A stretch of DNA of 21,593 nucleotides from Thermoanaerobacter sp049701115 (GCF_049701115.1 NZ_JBNATX010000032.1:1-21593), one strand, 5' to 3'. Shown: positions 1 through 7,165, numbered from the stretch's first letter. Translations and numbers: made by a program. The notes: generated from the letters alone by a model not told the origin.

Positions 1-107
1 GCTCGCCCCGCCTTCGCTTCTCAAGCTCGCCAAGTTTAGTTACCGCTTTGGCAACAAGTCGCATTTACACACAAAATGCCACTTTTTAGACTTTGTCAAC
101 AGTCTGC
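1..107. repeat. Intergenic stretch dense in small hairpins, possible dispersed repeat
   Basis: No coding potential is visible. The first ~35 bases are clearly more GC-rich than the surrounding genes, and GCTCGCC occurs twice, at 1-7 and 25-31. Several small inverted repeats follow: GCATTT/AAATGC (61-66 with 74-79, 7-nt loop) and AGACT/AGTCT around 88-105. Such a string of hairpins in front of a terminator is typical of 3' untranslated regions or of short dispersed intergenic elements. With a single copy and a cut left edge, I cannot tell which. Confidence 0.3.
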
Positions 108-108
108 G

Positions 109-132
109 AGTTCTCCTTCGGGAGAACTTTTT
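109..132 (+). terminator. Intrinsic terminator upstream of ruvC
   Basis: Perfect 8-bp stem AGTTCTCC (109-116) / GGAGAACT (121-128) closed by a TTCG tetraloop, followed directly by a T-rich run (TTTTT, then CTTGTTT). This is a classical rho-independent terminator for a plus-strand gene lying left of the window. The minus strand lacks a T tract after the stem, so it looks unidirectional. Confidence 0.85.
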
Positions 133-133
133 C

Positions 134-162
134 TTGTTTACAAGCTCTGTTGATGTTAAAAT
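134..162 (+). promoter_or_regulatory. Candidate sigma-A promoter for ruvCAB
   Basis: TTGTTT (134-139), 17-bp spacer, TAAAAT (157-162), giving a start near 169, just before the ribosome binding site of ruvC. The -35 box is weak (TTG only). Spacing, the preceding terminator and the need for a promoter here support it. Its -35 box lies in the terminator's T-rich tail. Confidence 0.5.
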
Positions 163-183
163 AAATAAAAGGAGAGGAGAAGA

Positions 184-681
184 ATGAGGGTATTGGGAAT
201 AGATCCGGGAATTGCCACATTGGGATATGGAGTCGTTGAGTACAAGAACAACAAATTTTCTCCCATAGTTTATGGAGCCATCACTACAGATGCGGGAGTT
301 GACAAGGCGTTTCGTCTTTACACCCTATATAAAGGACTTGAAGATATTATAAAGCTTTATCGTCCAGAGATTGTAGCGATTGAAGAGCTTTTCTATAATA
401 AAAATTCTAAGACGGTAATTACAATTGGAGAAGTTAGAGGGGTTTCAATACTGGCTGCTGTAAATTCAGGAGTAAAAGTGTATGAGTATACCCCCCTGCA
501 GGTGAAACAGGCAGTAGTTGGGTATGGGAGAGCGGAAAAACAGCAGGTTCAGCAGATGGTGAAGGTGCTTTTAAATCTTGATGAGATACCAAAGCCAGAT
601 GATGTGGCTGATGCGCTGGCCGTTGCCATCTGCCACTGCCACAGCAATAATATGTTGGAAAGACTGGGGTATGGGCGATGA
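184..681 (+). CDS. ruvC: Crossover junction endodeoxyribonuclease RuvC
   Basis: RuvC is the dimeric, metal-dependent nuclease that nicks Holliday junctions symmetrically after RuvAB branch migration, in recombinational repair. The 165-residue protein has the usual length. It keeps the acidic active site of the RNase H-like fold: D7 in GIDPG, E67 in VAIEE, and the D140/D143 pair in PDDVADALAVA. The ATG is preceded by a purine-rich AGGAGAGGAG ribosome binding site. Its stop codon overlaps the ruvA start (ATGA), indicating translational coupling in a ruvCAB operon. The C-terminal tail has several extra Cys/His residues (CHCH near 150), which are not part of the catalytic site. Confidence 0.97.
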   Translation: MRVLGIDPGIATLGYGVVEYKNNKFSPIVYGAITTDAGVDKAFRLYTLYKGLEDIIKLYRPEIVAIEELFYNKNSKTVITIGEVRGVSILAAVNSGVKVYEYTPLQVKQAVVGYGRAEKQQVQQMVKVLLNLDEIPKPDDVADALAVAICHCHSNNMLERLGYGR

Positions 682-1241
682 TTGAGTACATAAGGGGAAT
701 TATTGAAGACATAGGACCAGATCATGTGATAATCGACTTTATGGGCATAGGTATAAAAATTTTTGTGCCCTTTTCTACTATGAAGGAGTTGCCTCCCAAA
801 GGAAATATAACAAAGCTTTATACATACCTTTACGTCAGGGAAGATGGATTTCAGATTTTTGGCTTTAAGAGAAAAGAAGAGCTAGAACTTTTTGAGAAAT
901 TACTTTCTGTGAGCGGCGTAGGACCTAAAGGTGCTCTTTCTATTCTCTCTGTTGTGCCAATAGAGAGCTTTATAAAGGCAGTGAACAGCGGTGATTATAA
1001 AATTTTGACGGCAGCGCCTGGCATAGGGAAGAAGACGGCAGAGAGGATTATACTAGAGCTAAAGGATAAGGTGCCCAAAGAGGTTGTAGTCCCGAAAGAG
1101 GACAGCCTGTTAAATGAGGCTTTAGAGGCTTTACTAGCATTGGGTTATACTAAAAGTGAGGCTATTTACGCTCTTTCTGATGTGAACTGTGAAAGTGTGG
1201 AACAGGCTGTCAAAGAGGCCTTGAAAAAATTGTCGAAATAG
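678..1241 (+). CDS. ruvA: Holliday junction branch migration protein RuvA
   Basis: RuvA binds four-way junctions as a tetramer and loads the RuvB motor. The protein is 187 residues. It has an N-terminal OB-fold domain (about 1-62, beginning MIEYIRG), two helix-hairpin-helix motifs (VSGVGPKGA at 78-86 and APGIGKKTAERI at 113-124) and a C-terminal UBA-like domain III (about 143-187) that contacts RuvB, joined by a flexible linker rich in V, P and K. The start overlaps the ruvC stop by four bases and has no strong ribosome binding site of its own, so it probably depends on ruvC translation. Confidence 0.97.
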   Translation: MIEYIRGIIEDIGPDHVIIDFMGIGIKIFVPFSTMKELPPKGNITKLYTYLYVREDGFQIFGFKRKEELELFEKLLSVSGVGPKGALSILSVVPIESFIKAVNSGDYKILTAAPGIGKKTAERIILELKDKVPKEVVVPKEDSLLNEALEALLALGYTKSEAIYALSDVNCESVEQAVKEALKKLSK

Positions 1242-1251
1242 GGTGAAGTAA

Positions 1252-2268
1252 ATGGAAGAAAGGATATTGACTCAAAATTTTACTCAAGAGGATGCGACAG
1301 AATACAGTCTCCGTCCCCGGTGGCTTTCTGAGTACATAGGACAAGAGAAAATAAAACAGGAGCTAAAAATCTATATAGAAGCAGCTAAAAAAAGAGGAGA
1401 ACCACTAGACCATGTCTTACTTTACGGTCCTCCCGGGCTTGGGAAAACTACTTTAGCTACAGTTATTTCTAATGAAATGGGAGTAGGCATAAAAATAACT
1501 TCAGGACCTGCTATAGAGAGGTCTGGAGATTTAGCCGCAATTTTGACGAATTTGCAGGAGAACGACATACTCTTTATAGACGAGATTCACAGATTAAACA
1601 GAAGTGTTGAGGAGATTTTGTATCCTGCTATGGAAGATTTTGAGCTTGACATAGTAATAGGGAAGGGACCAAGTGCTCGGTCTATAAGGCTTAGCCTTCC
1701 TAAATTTACGCTTATTGGAGCTACTACAAGGGCAGCTCTCATGACTTCTCCTTTAAGGAGTAGATTTGGAGTCATAAATCGCCTTGATTATTATTCAGTA
1801 GAGGAATTAAAGGAAATTATAAAAAGGTCAGCTAATATTTTGAATATCGGTATCGACGAAGATGCAGCTTTTGAGATAGCTAGAAGGTCCAGAGGAACTC
1901 CCAGAATAGCCAACAGGCTTTTAAAAAGGGTGAGAGATTTCGCAGAAGTGAAAGGAAATGGTTATATTGATTACAATACGGCAAGTATAGCTTTAAATAT
2001 GCTTGGGGTCGATGAAATGGGCTTAGAGGAAATTGATAGGAAGATTCTGATTGCGATAATAGAGAAATTTGGTGGAGGACCTGTTGGAATTGACGCTATT
2101 GCTGCATCAGTTGGTGAAGATGGGGATACAATAGAAGATATGTACGAGCCTTATCTTATGCAGATAGGATTTTTAAATAGAACTCCAAGAGGGAGAATAG
2201 TTACAAAACTGGCCTATCAGTATCTTAAGTACCCTTATGTCGAGCAAAGGAGGATTGAGGATGTTTGA
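1252..2268 (+). CDS. ruvB: Holliday junction branch migration ATPase RuvB
   Basis: RuvB is the AAA+ hexameric motor that drives branch migration with RuvA. In the 338-residue protein: Walker A GPPGLGKT at 59-66, Walker B LFIDEIH at 107-113, sensor 1 GATTR at 156-160, the arginine-finger segment SPLRSRFG at 166-173, sensor 2 RGTPRIANR near 214-222, and the conserved winged-helix C-terminus (GGGPVG...YEPYLMQIGF...TPRGR). It starts 10 bases after ruvA, with an AGGGTGA ribosome binding site. Its last codons carry the ribosome binding site and start codon of the next small gene, an 8-base overlap. Confidence 0.98.
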   Translation: MEERILTQNFTQEDATEYSLRPRWLSEYIGQEKIKQELKIYIEAAKKRGEPLDHVLLYGPPGLGKTTLATVISNEMGVGIKITSGPAIERSGDLAAILTNLQENDILFIDEIHRLNRSVEEILYPAMEDFELDIVIGKGPSARSIRLSLPKFTLIGATTRAALMTSPLRSRFGVINRLDYYSVEELKEIIKRSANILNIGIDEDAAFEIARRSRGTPRIANRLLKRVRDFAEVKGNGYIDYNTASIALNMLGVDEMGLEEIDRKILIAIIEKFGGGPVGIDAIAASVGEDGDTIEDMYEPYLMQIGFLNRTPRGRIVTKLAYQYLKYPYVEQRRIEDV

Positions 2269-2473
2269 CAGCTTTGGCAAAATGTTAATATTTATGGGGG
2301 CAATTTTAATCGCCATAGGACTTCTTTTTTCAGCAGGTTCAAAAATTGGTTTGGGTCGTTTGCCAGGAGATATAGTTTATCACAGGGGAAATTTTACTTT
2401 TTATTTTCCATTGATGACAAGCCTTTTATTAAGCGTCTTTTTAACACTTCTTTTCTGGCTTTTTAGAAGGTAA
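2261..2473 (+). CDS. Small membrane protein, DUF2905 family
   Basis: A 70-residue protein with two hydrophobic segments (about 8-24 and 48-66) separated by the family signature GLGRLPGDIVYHRGNF. DUF2905 members are short inner-membrane proteins of unknown function, often placed next to ruvB/queA in Firmicutes. I chose the ATG at 2261 rather than an in-frame start 24 bases earlier because AAAGGAGG (2247-2253) lies 7 bases upstream of it. That site lies inside the last codons of ruvB, so translation is probably coupled. No function should be inferred from the neighbours alone. Confidence 0.85.
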   Translation: MFDSFGKMLIFMGAILIAIGLLFSAGSKIGLGRLPGDIVYHRGNFTFYFPLMTSLLLSVFLTLLFWLFRR

Positions 2474-2476
2474 GTA

Positions 2477-2505
2477 TTGAAAATTTTTTGATTTAACGGT
2501 ATAAT
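2477..2505 (+). promoter_or_regulatory. Strong sigma-A promoter for the queA-tgt-yajC operon
   Basis: TTGAAA (2477-2482), exactly 17 bases, TATAAT (2500-2505). Both boxes are near consensus with ideal spacing. The predicted start near 2512 gives a leader of about 30 bases before queA. It lies directly after the DUF2905 stop codon, so the queuosine genes can be transcribed independently of ruvCAB. Confidence 0.85.
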
Positions 2506-2541
2506 CACCATATGCATTCTTGAAAAGGGATGGAGTAGGGT

Positions 2542-3567
2542 ATGAAGCGAAGTGAATTCTACTTTGATTTGCCGGAGGAGTTAATTGCTCAAGAGCCATT
2601 AGAAGATAGGGCAAGTTCCAGGTTGATGATTTTAGATAGAAGGACAGGGGAAATAAAGCACGACATTTTTAAAAACATAACTAAATATCTAAAAGAAGGG
2701 GATTGTCTGGTTTTAAATGACACAAAAGTGATTCCTGCAAGGCTCATTGGACAGAGGGAGGATTCTGGAGGAAAGATAGAGCTTTTGCTCTTAAGAAGGA
2801 CTTCAATAAATGAATGGGAGGTTTTAGTAAAACCAGGCAAAAGGGCAAAGATAGGCAAAAAAGTGGTATTTGGAAATGGAGAGCTTGTGGCAGAAATAAT
2901 CGATATTACAGAGGCGGGAGGGCGCATAGTAAGATTTTACTACGATGGAGTGTTCGAAGAGGTATTGGACAGGTTGGGGGAGATGCCTGTTCCTCCTTAT
3001 ATAAAGAAAAAGCTAAAGGACAAGAATAGATATCAAACGGTATACGCCAAGTATGAAGGCTCGGCTGCAGCACCTACAGCAGGTCTTCATTTCACAGAGG
3101 AGTTGCTGGATGAAATTCGAAACATGGGAGTAAAGACGGTTTTCATAACTCTTCACGTGGGGTTGGGTACTTTCAGGCCTGTTAAAGAGGAAATAATAGA
3201 GAACCACAAGATGCACGAGGAGTTTTACATTGTTACAGAAGAAGCAGCAAATGCCATAAATGAAGCTCGAAGAAATGGAGGTCGCATAATAGCTGTAGGG
3301 ACTACTTCTACTCGCACTTTAGAGACGGTTGCAGATGAGAGAGGATATATTCATCCAAAAAGCGGATGGACAGACATTTTTATATATCCCGGATATAGGT
3401 TTAAAGCGATAGATGGGATGATTACGAATTTCCATCTGCCTGAATCTACTCTAATAATGATGGTTTCTGCTTTTGCAGGAAAAGAGAATATAATGAGAGC
3501 GTATAAAATAGCAATTGAGAATAAATACAGATTTTTTAGCTTTGGAGATGCAATGCTTATCATATAA
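2542..3567 (+). CDS. queA: S-adenosylmethionine:tRNA ribosyltransferase-isomerase QueA
   Basis: QueA transfers and isomerises the ribosyl part of SAM onto preQ1-modified tRNA, making epoxyqueuosine at wobble position 34 of GUN anticodons. The 341-residue protein has the family length. It shows the conserved N-terminal block (DFDLPEELIAQ-type, here YFDLPEELIAQEP), the VLNDTKVIPARL segment, APTAGLHFT near 176, HVGLGTFRPV, and the C-terminal TNFHLPESTLIMMVSAF. The ATG follows GGAG at 6-base spacing. It is the first gene after the promoter at 2477-2505, with tgt 16 bases downstream, so two successive steps of queuosine synthesis are co-expressed. Confidence 0.97.
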   Translation: MKRSEFYFDLPEELIAQEPLEDRASSRLMILDRRTGEIKHDIFKNITKYLKEGDCLVLNDTKVIPARLIGQREDSGGKIELLLLRRTSINEWEVLVKPGKRAKIGKKVVFGNGELVAEIIDITEAGGRIVRFYYDGVFEEVLDRLGEMPVPPYIKKKLKDKNRYQTVYAKYEGSAAAPTAGLHFTEELLDEIRNMGVKTVFITLHVGLGTFRPVKEEIIENHKMHEEFYIVTEEAANAINEARRNGGRIIAVGTTSTRTLETVADERGYIHPKSGWTDIFIYPGYRFKAIDGMITNFHLPESTLIMMVSAFAGKENIMRAYKIAIENKYRFFSFGDAMLII

Positions 3568-3583
3568 GGGACAGGAGGTAAAA

Positions 3584-4714
3584 ATGGCTGCGATAAAGTA
3601 CCAGGTTATAAAAAAAGATGCAAGGACCAAGGCAAGATTGGGAATTCTTGAAACCCCCCATGGAGTTATAGAGACGCCAGTTTTTATGCCTGTAGGAACG
3701 CAGGCTACAGTGAAAGCGATGACGCCTGAGGAATTAAAAGAAATGGGTGCTACAATTATTTTAGGTAATACTTATCACCTATATTTAAGGCCTGGACACA
3801 AGATTATTGAAAAAGCAGGTGGATTACACAAATTCATGAACTGGGACAGAGCTATTTTAACAGATAGCGGCGGATTTCAAGTTTTTAGTTTAAGCTCTTT
3901 GAGAAAGATTACAGAAGATGGTGTGGAATTTAGGTCTCACATCGATGGTTCAAAACATTTTTTTACTCCTGAAAAAGTGATAGAGATACAGAATTCTTTA
4001 GGGGCAGATATAATAATGTCTTTTGATGAATGCGCCCCTTATCCTGCTGATTATGACTATGTAAAAAAGTCTATGGAACTTACAATAAAGTGGGCAGAAA
4101 GAGGGAAAAAAGCCCATAAAAATACGGATAGACAGGCTCTTTTTGGCATTGTGCAAGGAGGAACTTATAAAGATTTGAGGAAAGAATGCGCAGAAAGACT
4201 AGTAGAAATGGATTTTCCCGGATATGCCATTGGAGGTTTAAGTGTTGGTGAGCCAAAAGACCTTATGTACGAAATTATAGATTTTACTACTGATTATTTG
4301 CCTCATGATAAACCAAGATATTTGATGGGGGTGGGAACGCCTGAAGACCTTATAGAGGGTGTGATAAGAGGGGTTGATATGTTTGATTGTGTGTTGCCTA
4401 CGCGAATTGCAAGGAATGGTACCGTATTTACAAGTAAAGGCAAGTTAATAGTGAGAGATGCGCCGTATGCTGAAGATTTTTCACCGCTGGATGAGGAATG
4501 TGACTGTTATACCTGCAGGAACTATTCTAGGGCTTATTTAAGGCATCTTTTTAAGGCGAAGGAAATTTTAGCGGCGAGGCTTGCTACTTACCACAATCTC
4601 TATTTTTTAATTAAGCTAATGGAGAAAATAAGGGAGGCCATAAGGCAAGATCGCCTGCTGGAATTCAAAGAAGAATTTTTAAAAAAATATTATGGGAATG
4701 AGGAGGAAAGGTAA
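3584..4714 (+). CDS. tgt: tRNA-guanine transglycosylase
   Basis: Tgt exchanges guanine 34 of Asp, Asn, His and Tyr tRNAs for preQ1, the step before QueA. The protein is 376 residues from the ATG at 3584, which has AGGAGG 5 bases upstream; an in-frame ATG 69 bases earlier would sit inside queA with no such site. Catalytic residues are visible: D94 in LTDSGGFQVFSL and the nucleophile D268 in FDCVLPTR. Zinc ligands are C306, C308, C311 and H337, with the same 31-residue first-to-last spacing as the well-studied Zymomonas enzyme. The stop codon overlaps the yajC start by one base. Confidence 0.97.
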   Translation: MAAIKYQVIKKDARTKARLGILETPHGVIETPVFMPVGTQATVKAMTPEELKEMGATIILGNTYHLYLRPGHKIIEKAGGLHKFMNWDRAILTDSGGFQVFSLSSLRKITEDGVEFRSHIDGSKHFFTPEKVIEIQNSLGADIIMSFDECAPYPADYDYVKKSMELTIKWAERGKKAHKNTDRQALFGIVQGGTYKDLRKECAERLVEMDFPGYAIGGLSVGEPKDLMYEIIDFTTDYLPHDKPRYLMGVGTPEDLIEGVIRGVDMFDCVLPTRIARNGTVFTSKGKLIVRDAPYAEDFSPLDEECDCYTCRNYSRAYLRHLFKAKEILAARLATYHNLYFLIKLMEKIREAIRQDRLLEFKEEFLKKYYGNEEER

Positions 4715-5007
4715 TGAATCAAACGACTTATGTACTAATTCAGTTTGCGATTTTAATTGCAATTTTTTACTTTCTACTTATTCTGCCACAGCAGAGAAGG
4801 CAGAAAAAAGAGAGAGAAATGCTGGATTCTTTGAGGCCTGGCGATGAGATCATAACTAAAAGCGGTTTTTACGGTAAAATACTCAACATAAAGGATGATG
4901 TAATAACTCTTGAAATGGGAGCAGATAAGGTAAGATTGAAGATTGCCAAATGGGCAGTAGGTGGAGTTGTTAGAAGAGCAGAATCTGAAAATAATAAAGA
5001 GGATTAA
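4714..5007 (+). CDS. yajC: Preprotein translocase subunit YajC
   Basis: YajC is a small single-pass membrane protein that associates with SecDF and the SecYEG translocase. The 97-residue sequence has one N-terminal transmembrane helix (about 5-25), the signature LPQQRRQKKEREML just after it, then the cytoplasmic GDEIITKSGFYGKI block. It starts in the last base of the tgt stop codon, with AGGAGG 7 bases upstream, so it belongs to the queA-tgt transcript. The partner genes secD and secF lie 2.7 kb downstream, separated by the SCIFF cassette; in many bacteria they follow yajC directly. Confidence 0.95.
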   Translation: MNQTTYVLIQFAILIAIFYFLLILPQQRRQKKEREMLDSLRPGDEIITKSGFYGKILNIKDDVITLEMGADKVRLKIAKWAVGGVVRRAESENNKED

Positions 5008-5014
5008 AAAGTTT

Positions 5015-5041
5015 AAGATGCGGTTAGTCCGCATCTTTTTT
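5015..5041 (+). terminator. Intrinsic terminator after yajC
   Basis: Perfect 9-bp stem AAGATGCGG (5015-5023) / CCGCATCTT (5029-5037), 5-base loop TTAGT, then a run of T to 5041. It ends the queA-tgt-yajC transcript and separates it from the SCIFF cassette. Confidence 0.93.
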
Positions 5042-5098
5042 GTACTATGTTTTTGTTTTTTGGCATAGATATTAGTAGAAGTAGAAGGGGGTGGGAGG

Positions 5099-5491
5099 TT
5101 GAGAAGGCAGTTTGTAATGGATAAAGGAAATAGGATAAATATTCCGGGTATTTTGATCGGAGTATTAGTTTCTTATACAATTACACTTCTTTTCTTCATA
5201 ATATACGCCCTTCTTTTGACTTTTACTTCTGTTTCGGAAATGGCTTTGCCCAAGTTTACGATTTTTGTAACTATAACGGGGGTGGTACTCGCAGGAGCGC
5301 TATCCGCGAGGAACACAGCGAGTAGGGGTTGGTTAAACGGTGGAATTGCGGGAATTTTGTACATCGCAGTGATGGCACTTTTGGGGACTTTCTTGGTGAA
5401 AGAATTTGGCCCTTCATCTTCACTGGCTGTGAAGTTTTTATGGGGAGCTTTTTTAGGTTCTTTAGGAGGAATGATAGGCATCAATTTATAG
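5099..5491 (+). CDS. TIGR04086-type four-helix membrane protein
   Basis: A 130-residue, strongly hydrophobic protein with four predicted transmembrane segments (about 15-37, 46-62, 76-98 and 106-128). It has the sequence style of the TIGR04086 membrane proteins that accompany SCIFF peptide genes in Clostridia: the xGWLNGGIAGILY block and the terminal GGMIGINL. The TTG at 5099 is chosen because AGGGGGTG (5086-5093) is an almost perfect anti-16S match 5 bases upstream. The in-frame ATG at 5117 has only weak GAGAAGG before it. Function is unknown; its constant place beside scfA suggests a role with the peptide or with membrane export, which is inference. Confidence 0.75.
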   Translation: MRRQFVMDKGNRINIPGILIGVLVSYTITLLFFIIYALLLTFTSVSEMALPKFTIFVTITGVVLAGALSARNTASRGWLNGGIAGILYIAVMALLGTFLVKEFGPSSSLAVKFLWGAFLGSLGGMIGINL

Positions 5492-5512
5492 CTTTCCTTC
5501 CTTCTTTTTATG

Positions 5513-5521
5513 TGTTATAAT
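5513..5521 (+). promoter_or_regulatory. Extended -10 promoter of scfA
   Basis: TGT-TATAAT (5513-5521) is a full extended -10 element; no good -35 box is present 17 bases upstream (TTTCCT at best). A start near 5528 would leave a very short leader with AGGAGGG (5530-5536) seven bases before the scfA ATG. This would allow the peptide gene to be transcribed separately from the upstream membrane protein gene. Confidence 0.55.
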
Positions 5522-5543
5522 AAAGCGGGAGGAGGGAAGGAAG

Positions 5544-5684
5544 ATGAGGAGAATTATAACAATTAACAAGCCCACATTGAGAGAGAGCCTTAAAAAACCT
5601 GGTTGTGGAGAATGCCAGGCATCATGTCAGTCTGCCTGTAAGACTTCCTGCACTGTAGGTAATCAAGAGTGCCAGTATAACTAA
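5544..5684 (+). CDS. scfA: SCIFF RiPP precursor peptide (six cysteines in forty-five)
   Basis: A 46-residue open reading frame with AGGAGGG 7 bases before its ATG. The N-terminal half (NKPTLRESLKKPG) is the conserved leader segment. The C-terminal half carries six cysteines at 21, 24, 28, 32, 36 and 43, the definition of the SCIFF family. SCIFF peptides are ribosomally made and receive a thioether bond from the radical SAM enzyme encoded next door. In the characterised Caldanaerobacter and Clostridium thermocellum homologues the bond joins Cys32 to Thr37; here position 32 is Cys and position 37 is Thr. The gene is flanked by its own extended -10 promoter and a 14-bp hairpin. Biological role, cleavage and destination of the mature peptide are not established to my knowledge. 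Confidence 0.96.
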   Translation: MRRIITINKPTLRESLKKPGCGECQASCQSACKTSCTVGNQECQYN

Positions 5685-5702
5685 CTTTAATACATAACTA
5701 CC

Positions 5703-5734
5703 TTAAATGGCAGTAAGTATTTACTGCCATTTAA
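5703..5734 (+). promoter_or_regulatory. Perfect hairpin between scfA and scfB
   Basis: A flawless 14-bp inverted repeat: TTAAATGGCAGTAA (5703-5716), 4-base loop GTAT, TTACTGCCATTTAA (5721-5734). No separate T run follows, so it is not a standard terminator. It fits a partial terminator or a 3' stabilising/processing structure that makes scfA mRNA more abundant than scfB mRNA. The scfB ribosome binding site (GGAGG, 5744-5748) lies just outside it and remains free. Confidence 0.7.
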
Positions 5735-5755
5735 ACTTGCAATGGAGGTTTTAAA

Positions 5756-7165
5756 ATGTCTGCGACAATGCATAAATTTAAAAGATTGGGCCTTAACATA
5801 GTGATTGACCCAGTAAGTGGTGCCATACATGTAGTGGATGATGTAGTGTATGATGTATTAGATTATTATGAAAATCATTCTCGCGAGGAAATTGTAAATT
5901 TGCTAAAAGATAAATACAGAGAAGAAGATATTCAAGAGGCTATTTCAGAAATCGATGAGTTAAAGGAAAATGAGCTTTTATTTACTGAAGATATATACAA
6001 AGATATAGCAATTTCAAGAGCGGATTCTGTAATAAAAGCAATGTGTTTGAATGTAGCTCATGACTGTAATTTGAGGTGCAAGTATTGTTTTGCTTCTACT
6101 GGAGATTTTAAGGGTAGAAGAAAATTAATGGACTTTGAGACAGGGAGAAAAGCCATAGATTTTTTGATAAAGAGTTCTGGAAAGAGGAGAAATATTGAAG
6201 TTGACTTTTTTGGCGGTGAACCCCTTTTAAATTTTGAAGTTGTTAAGCAATTAGTGGAGTATGGCAAACAGAAGGCAAAAGAGAACAAAAAAAATATCAA
6301 GTTTACAATAACTACAAATGCAGTTCTTTTAGACGATGAAAAGATAGAGTACTTCAATGAAAATTTTTCAAATGTGGTCTTAAGTTTAGACGGCAGAAAA
6401 GAAGTAAACGACCGGATGAGAGTACGGGCTGATGGAAGCGGCACCTATGATGTTATTGTGCCAAAAATTCAAAAGTTTGTTAAGTCAAGGGGTAAAAAGG
6501 AATACTATGTTAGAGGGACTTTTACTGCTAAAAATCTGGACTTTGTGGAGGATGTGCTTCATATAGCTGATTTGGGAGTGTATGAAATTTCTGTTGAACC
6601 TGTTGTAGAGAAGGATGATAAAGATTATACCTTGAAGGAGGAACACCTTGAGAGGATTTTTGAAGAATACGACAGATTAGCAGAAGAGTATATAAGGCGC
6701 TATGAGGAAGGGAGACCTTTTGCTTTTTATCATTTTAAGATAGACTTAAAAGGTGGGCCCTGCATAAAGAAAAGATTACAGGGTTGTGGTGCGGGATTTG
6801 AATATATAGCTGTAACTCCTGATGGGGAGATTTACCCATGTCACCAGTTTGTAGGGATTGAGGAATTTAAATTGGGAACTTTAGATGAAGGAATTACAAA
6901 TGTGGAGCTTCAGAGGAAATTCATGGAAAGCGATATTTACAAAAGGGAAGAATGTGCTAATTGCTGGGCGAGATTTTATTGCAGTGGAGGGTGCTTTGCA
7001 AATAATTATAATATCAATGGCGATATCAACAAACCTTATAAACTTGCCTGTGAAATGCAAAAAAGGCGCATTGAAAACGCCATTGCCATAAAGGCTTACC
7101 TTACATTAAGGGGTGAAAAAAGTGATTATCAAGGAGTACAAAGGGATAAAGCCGCAAATAGATGA
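5756..7165 (+). CDS. scfB: SCIFF thioether maturase, radical SAM/SPASM protein
   Basis: A 469-residue enzyme that installs the Cys-to-Thr thioether in the SCIFF peptide using S-adenosylmethionine radical chemistry. An N-terminal PqqD-like peptide-recognition domain (about 1-90) is followed by the radical SAM core with cluster-binding C104, C108 and C111 in CNLRCKYC and the SAM-binding FFGGEP at 151-156. The C-terminal SPASM region has eight cysteines (336, 344, 362, 400, 403, 409, 413, 432), enough for two auxiliary [4Fe-4S] clusters. The characterised homologue is Tte1186 of Caldanaerobacter tengcongensis, whose CX3CX2C motif I recall at the same positions. The last 44 bases overlap the next gene. 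Confidence 0.96.
   Translation: MSATMHKFKRLGLNIVIDPVSGAIHVVDDVVYDVLDYYENHSREEIVNLLKDKYREEDIQEAISEIDELKENELLFTEDIYKDIAISRADSVIKAMCLNVAHDCNLRCKYCFASTGDFKGRRKLMDFETGRKAIDFLIKSSGKRRNIEVDFFGGEPLLNFEVVKQLVEYGKQKAKENKKNIKFTITTNAVLLDDEKIEYFNENFSNVVLSLDGRKEVNDRMRVRADGSGTYDVIVPKIQKFVKSRGKKEYYVRGTFTAKNLDFVEDVLHIADLGVYEISVEPVVEKDDKDYTLKEEHLERIFEEYDRLAEEYIRRYEEGRPFAFYHFKIDLKGGPCIKKRLQGCGAGFEYIAVTPDGEIYPCHQFVGIEEFKLGTLDEGITNVELQRKFMESDIYKREECANCWARFYCSGGCFANNYNINGDINKPYKLACEMQKRRIENAIAIKAYLTLRGEKSDYQGVQRDKAANR

Noticed and set aside
434..712. 92-codon minus-strand frame over the ruvC/ruvA junction
   Set aside because: It is antisense to the catalytic C-terminal part of ruvC and the ruvA start; no independent support.
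5329..5520. 63-codon plus-strand frame overlapping the TIGR04086-type gene and the scfA promoter
   Set aside because: It is out of frame with a convincing membrane protein gene, has no ribosome binding site, and runs through the scfA promoter.
5494..5543. Complementary CTTCCTTC and GAAGGAAG tracts flanking the scfA promoter
   Set aside because: The left tract lies upstream of the predicted transcript start, so pairing with the ribosome binding site could occur only in readthrough RNA; low-complexity purine/pyrimidine runs pair easily by chance.
6058..6444. 128-codon minus-strand frame inside scfB
   Set aside because: It is antisense to the radical SAM core including the CX3CX2C motif; it is a shadow of a strongly conserved gene.
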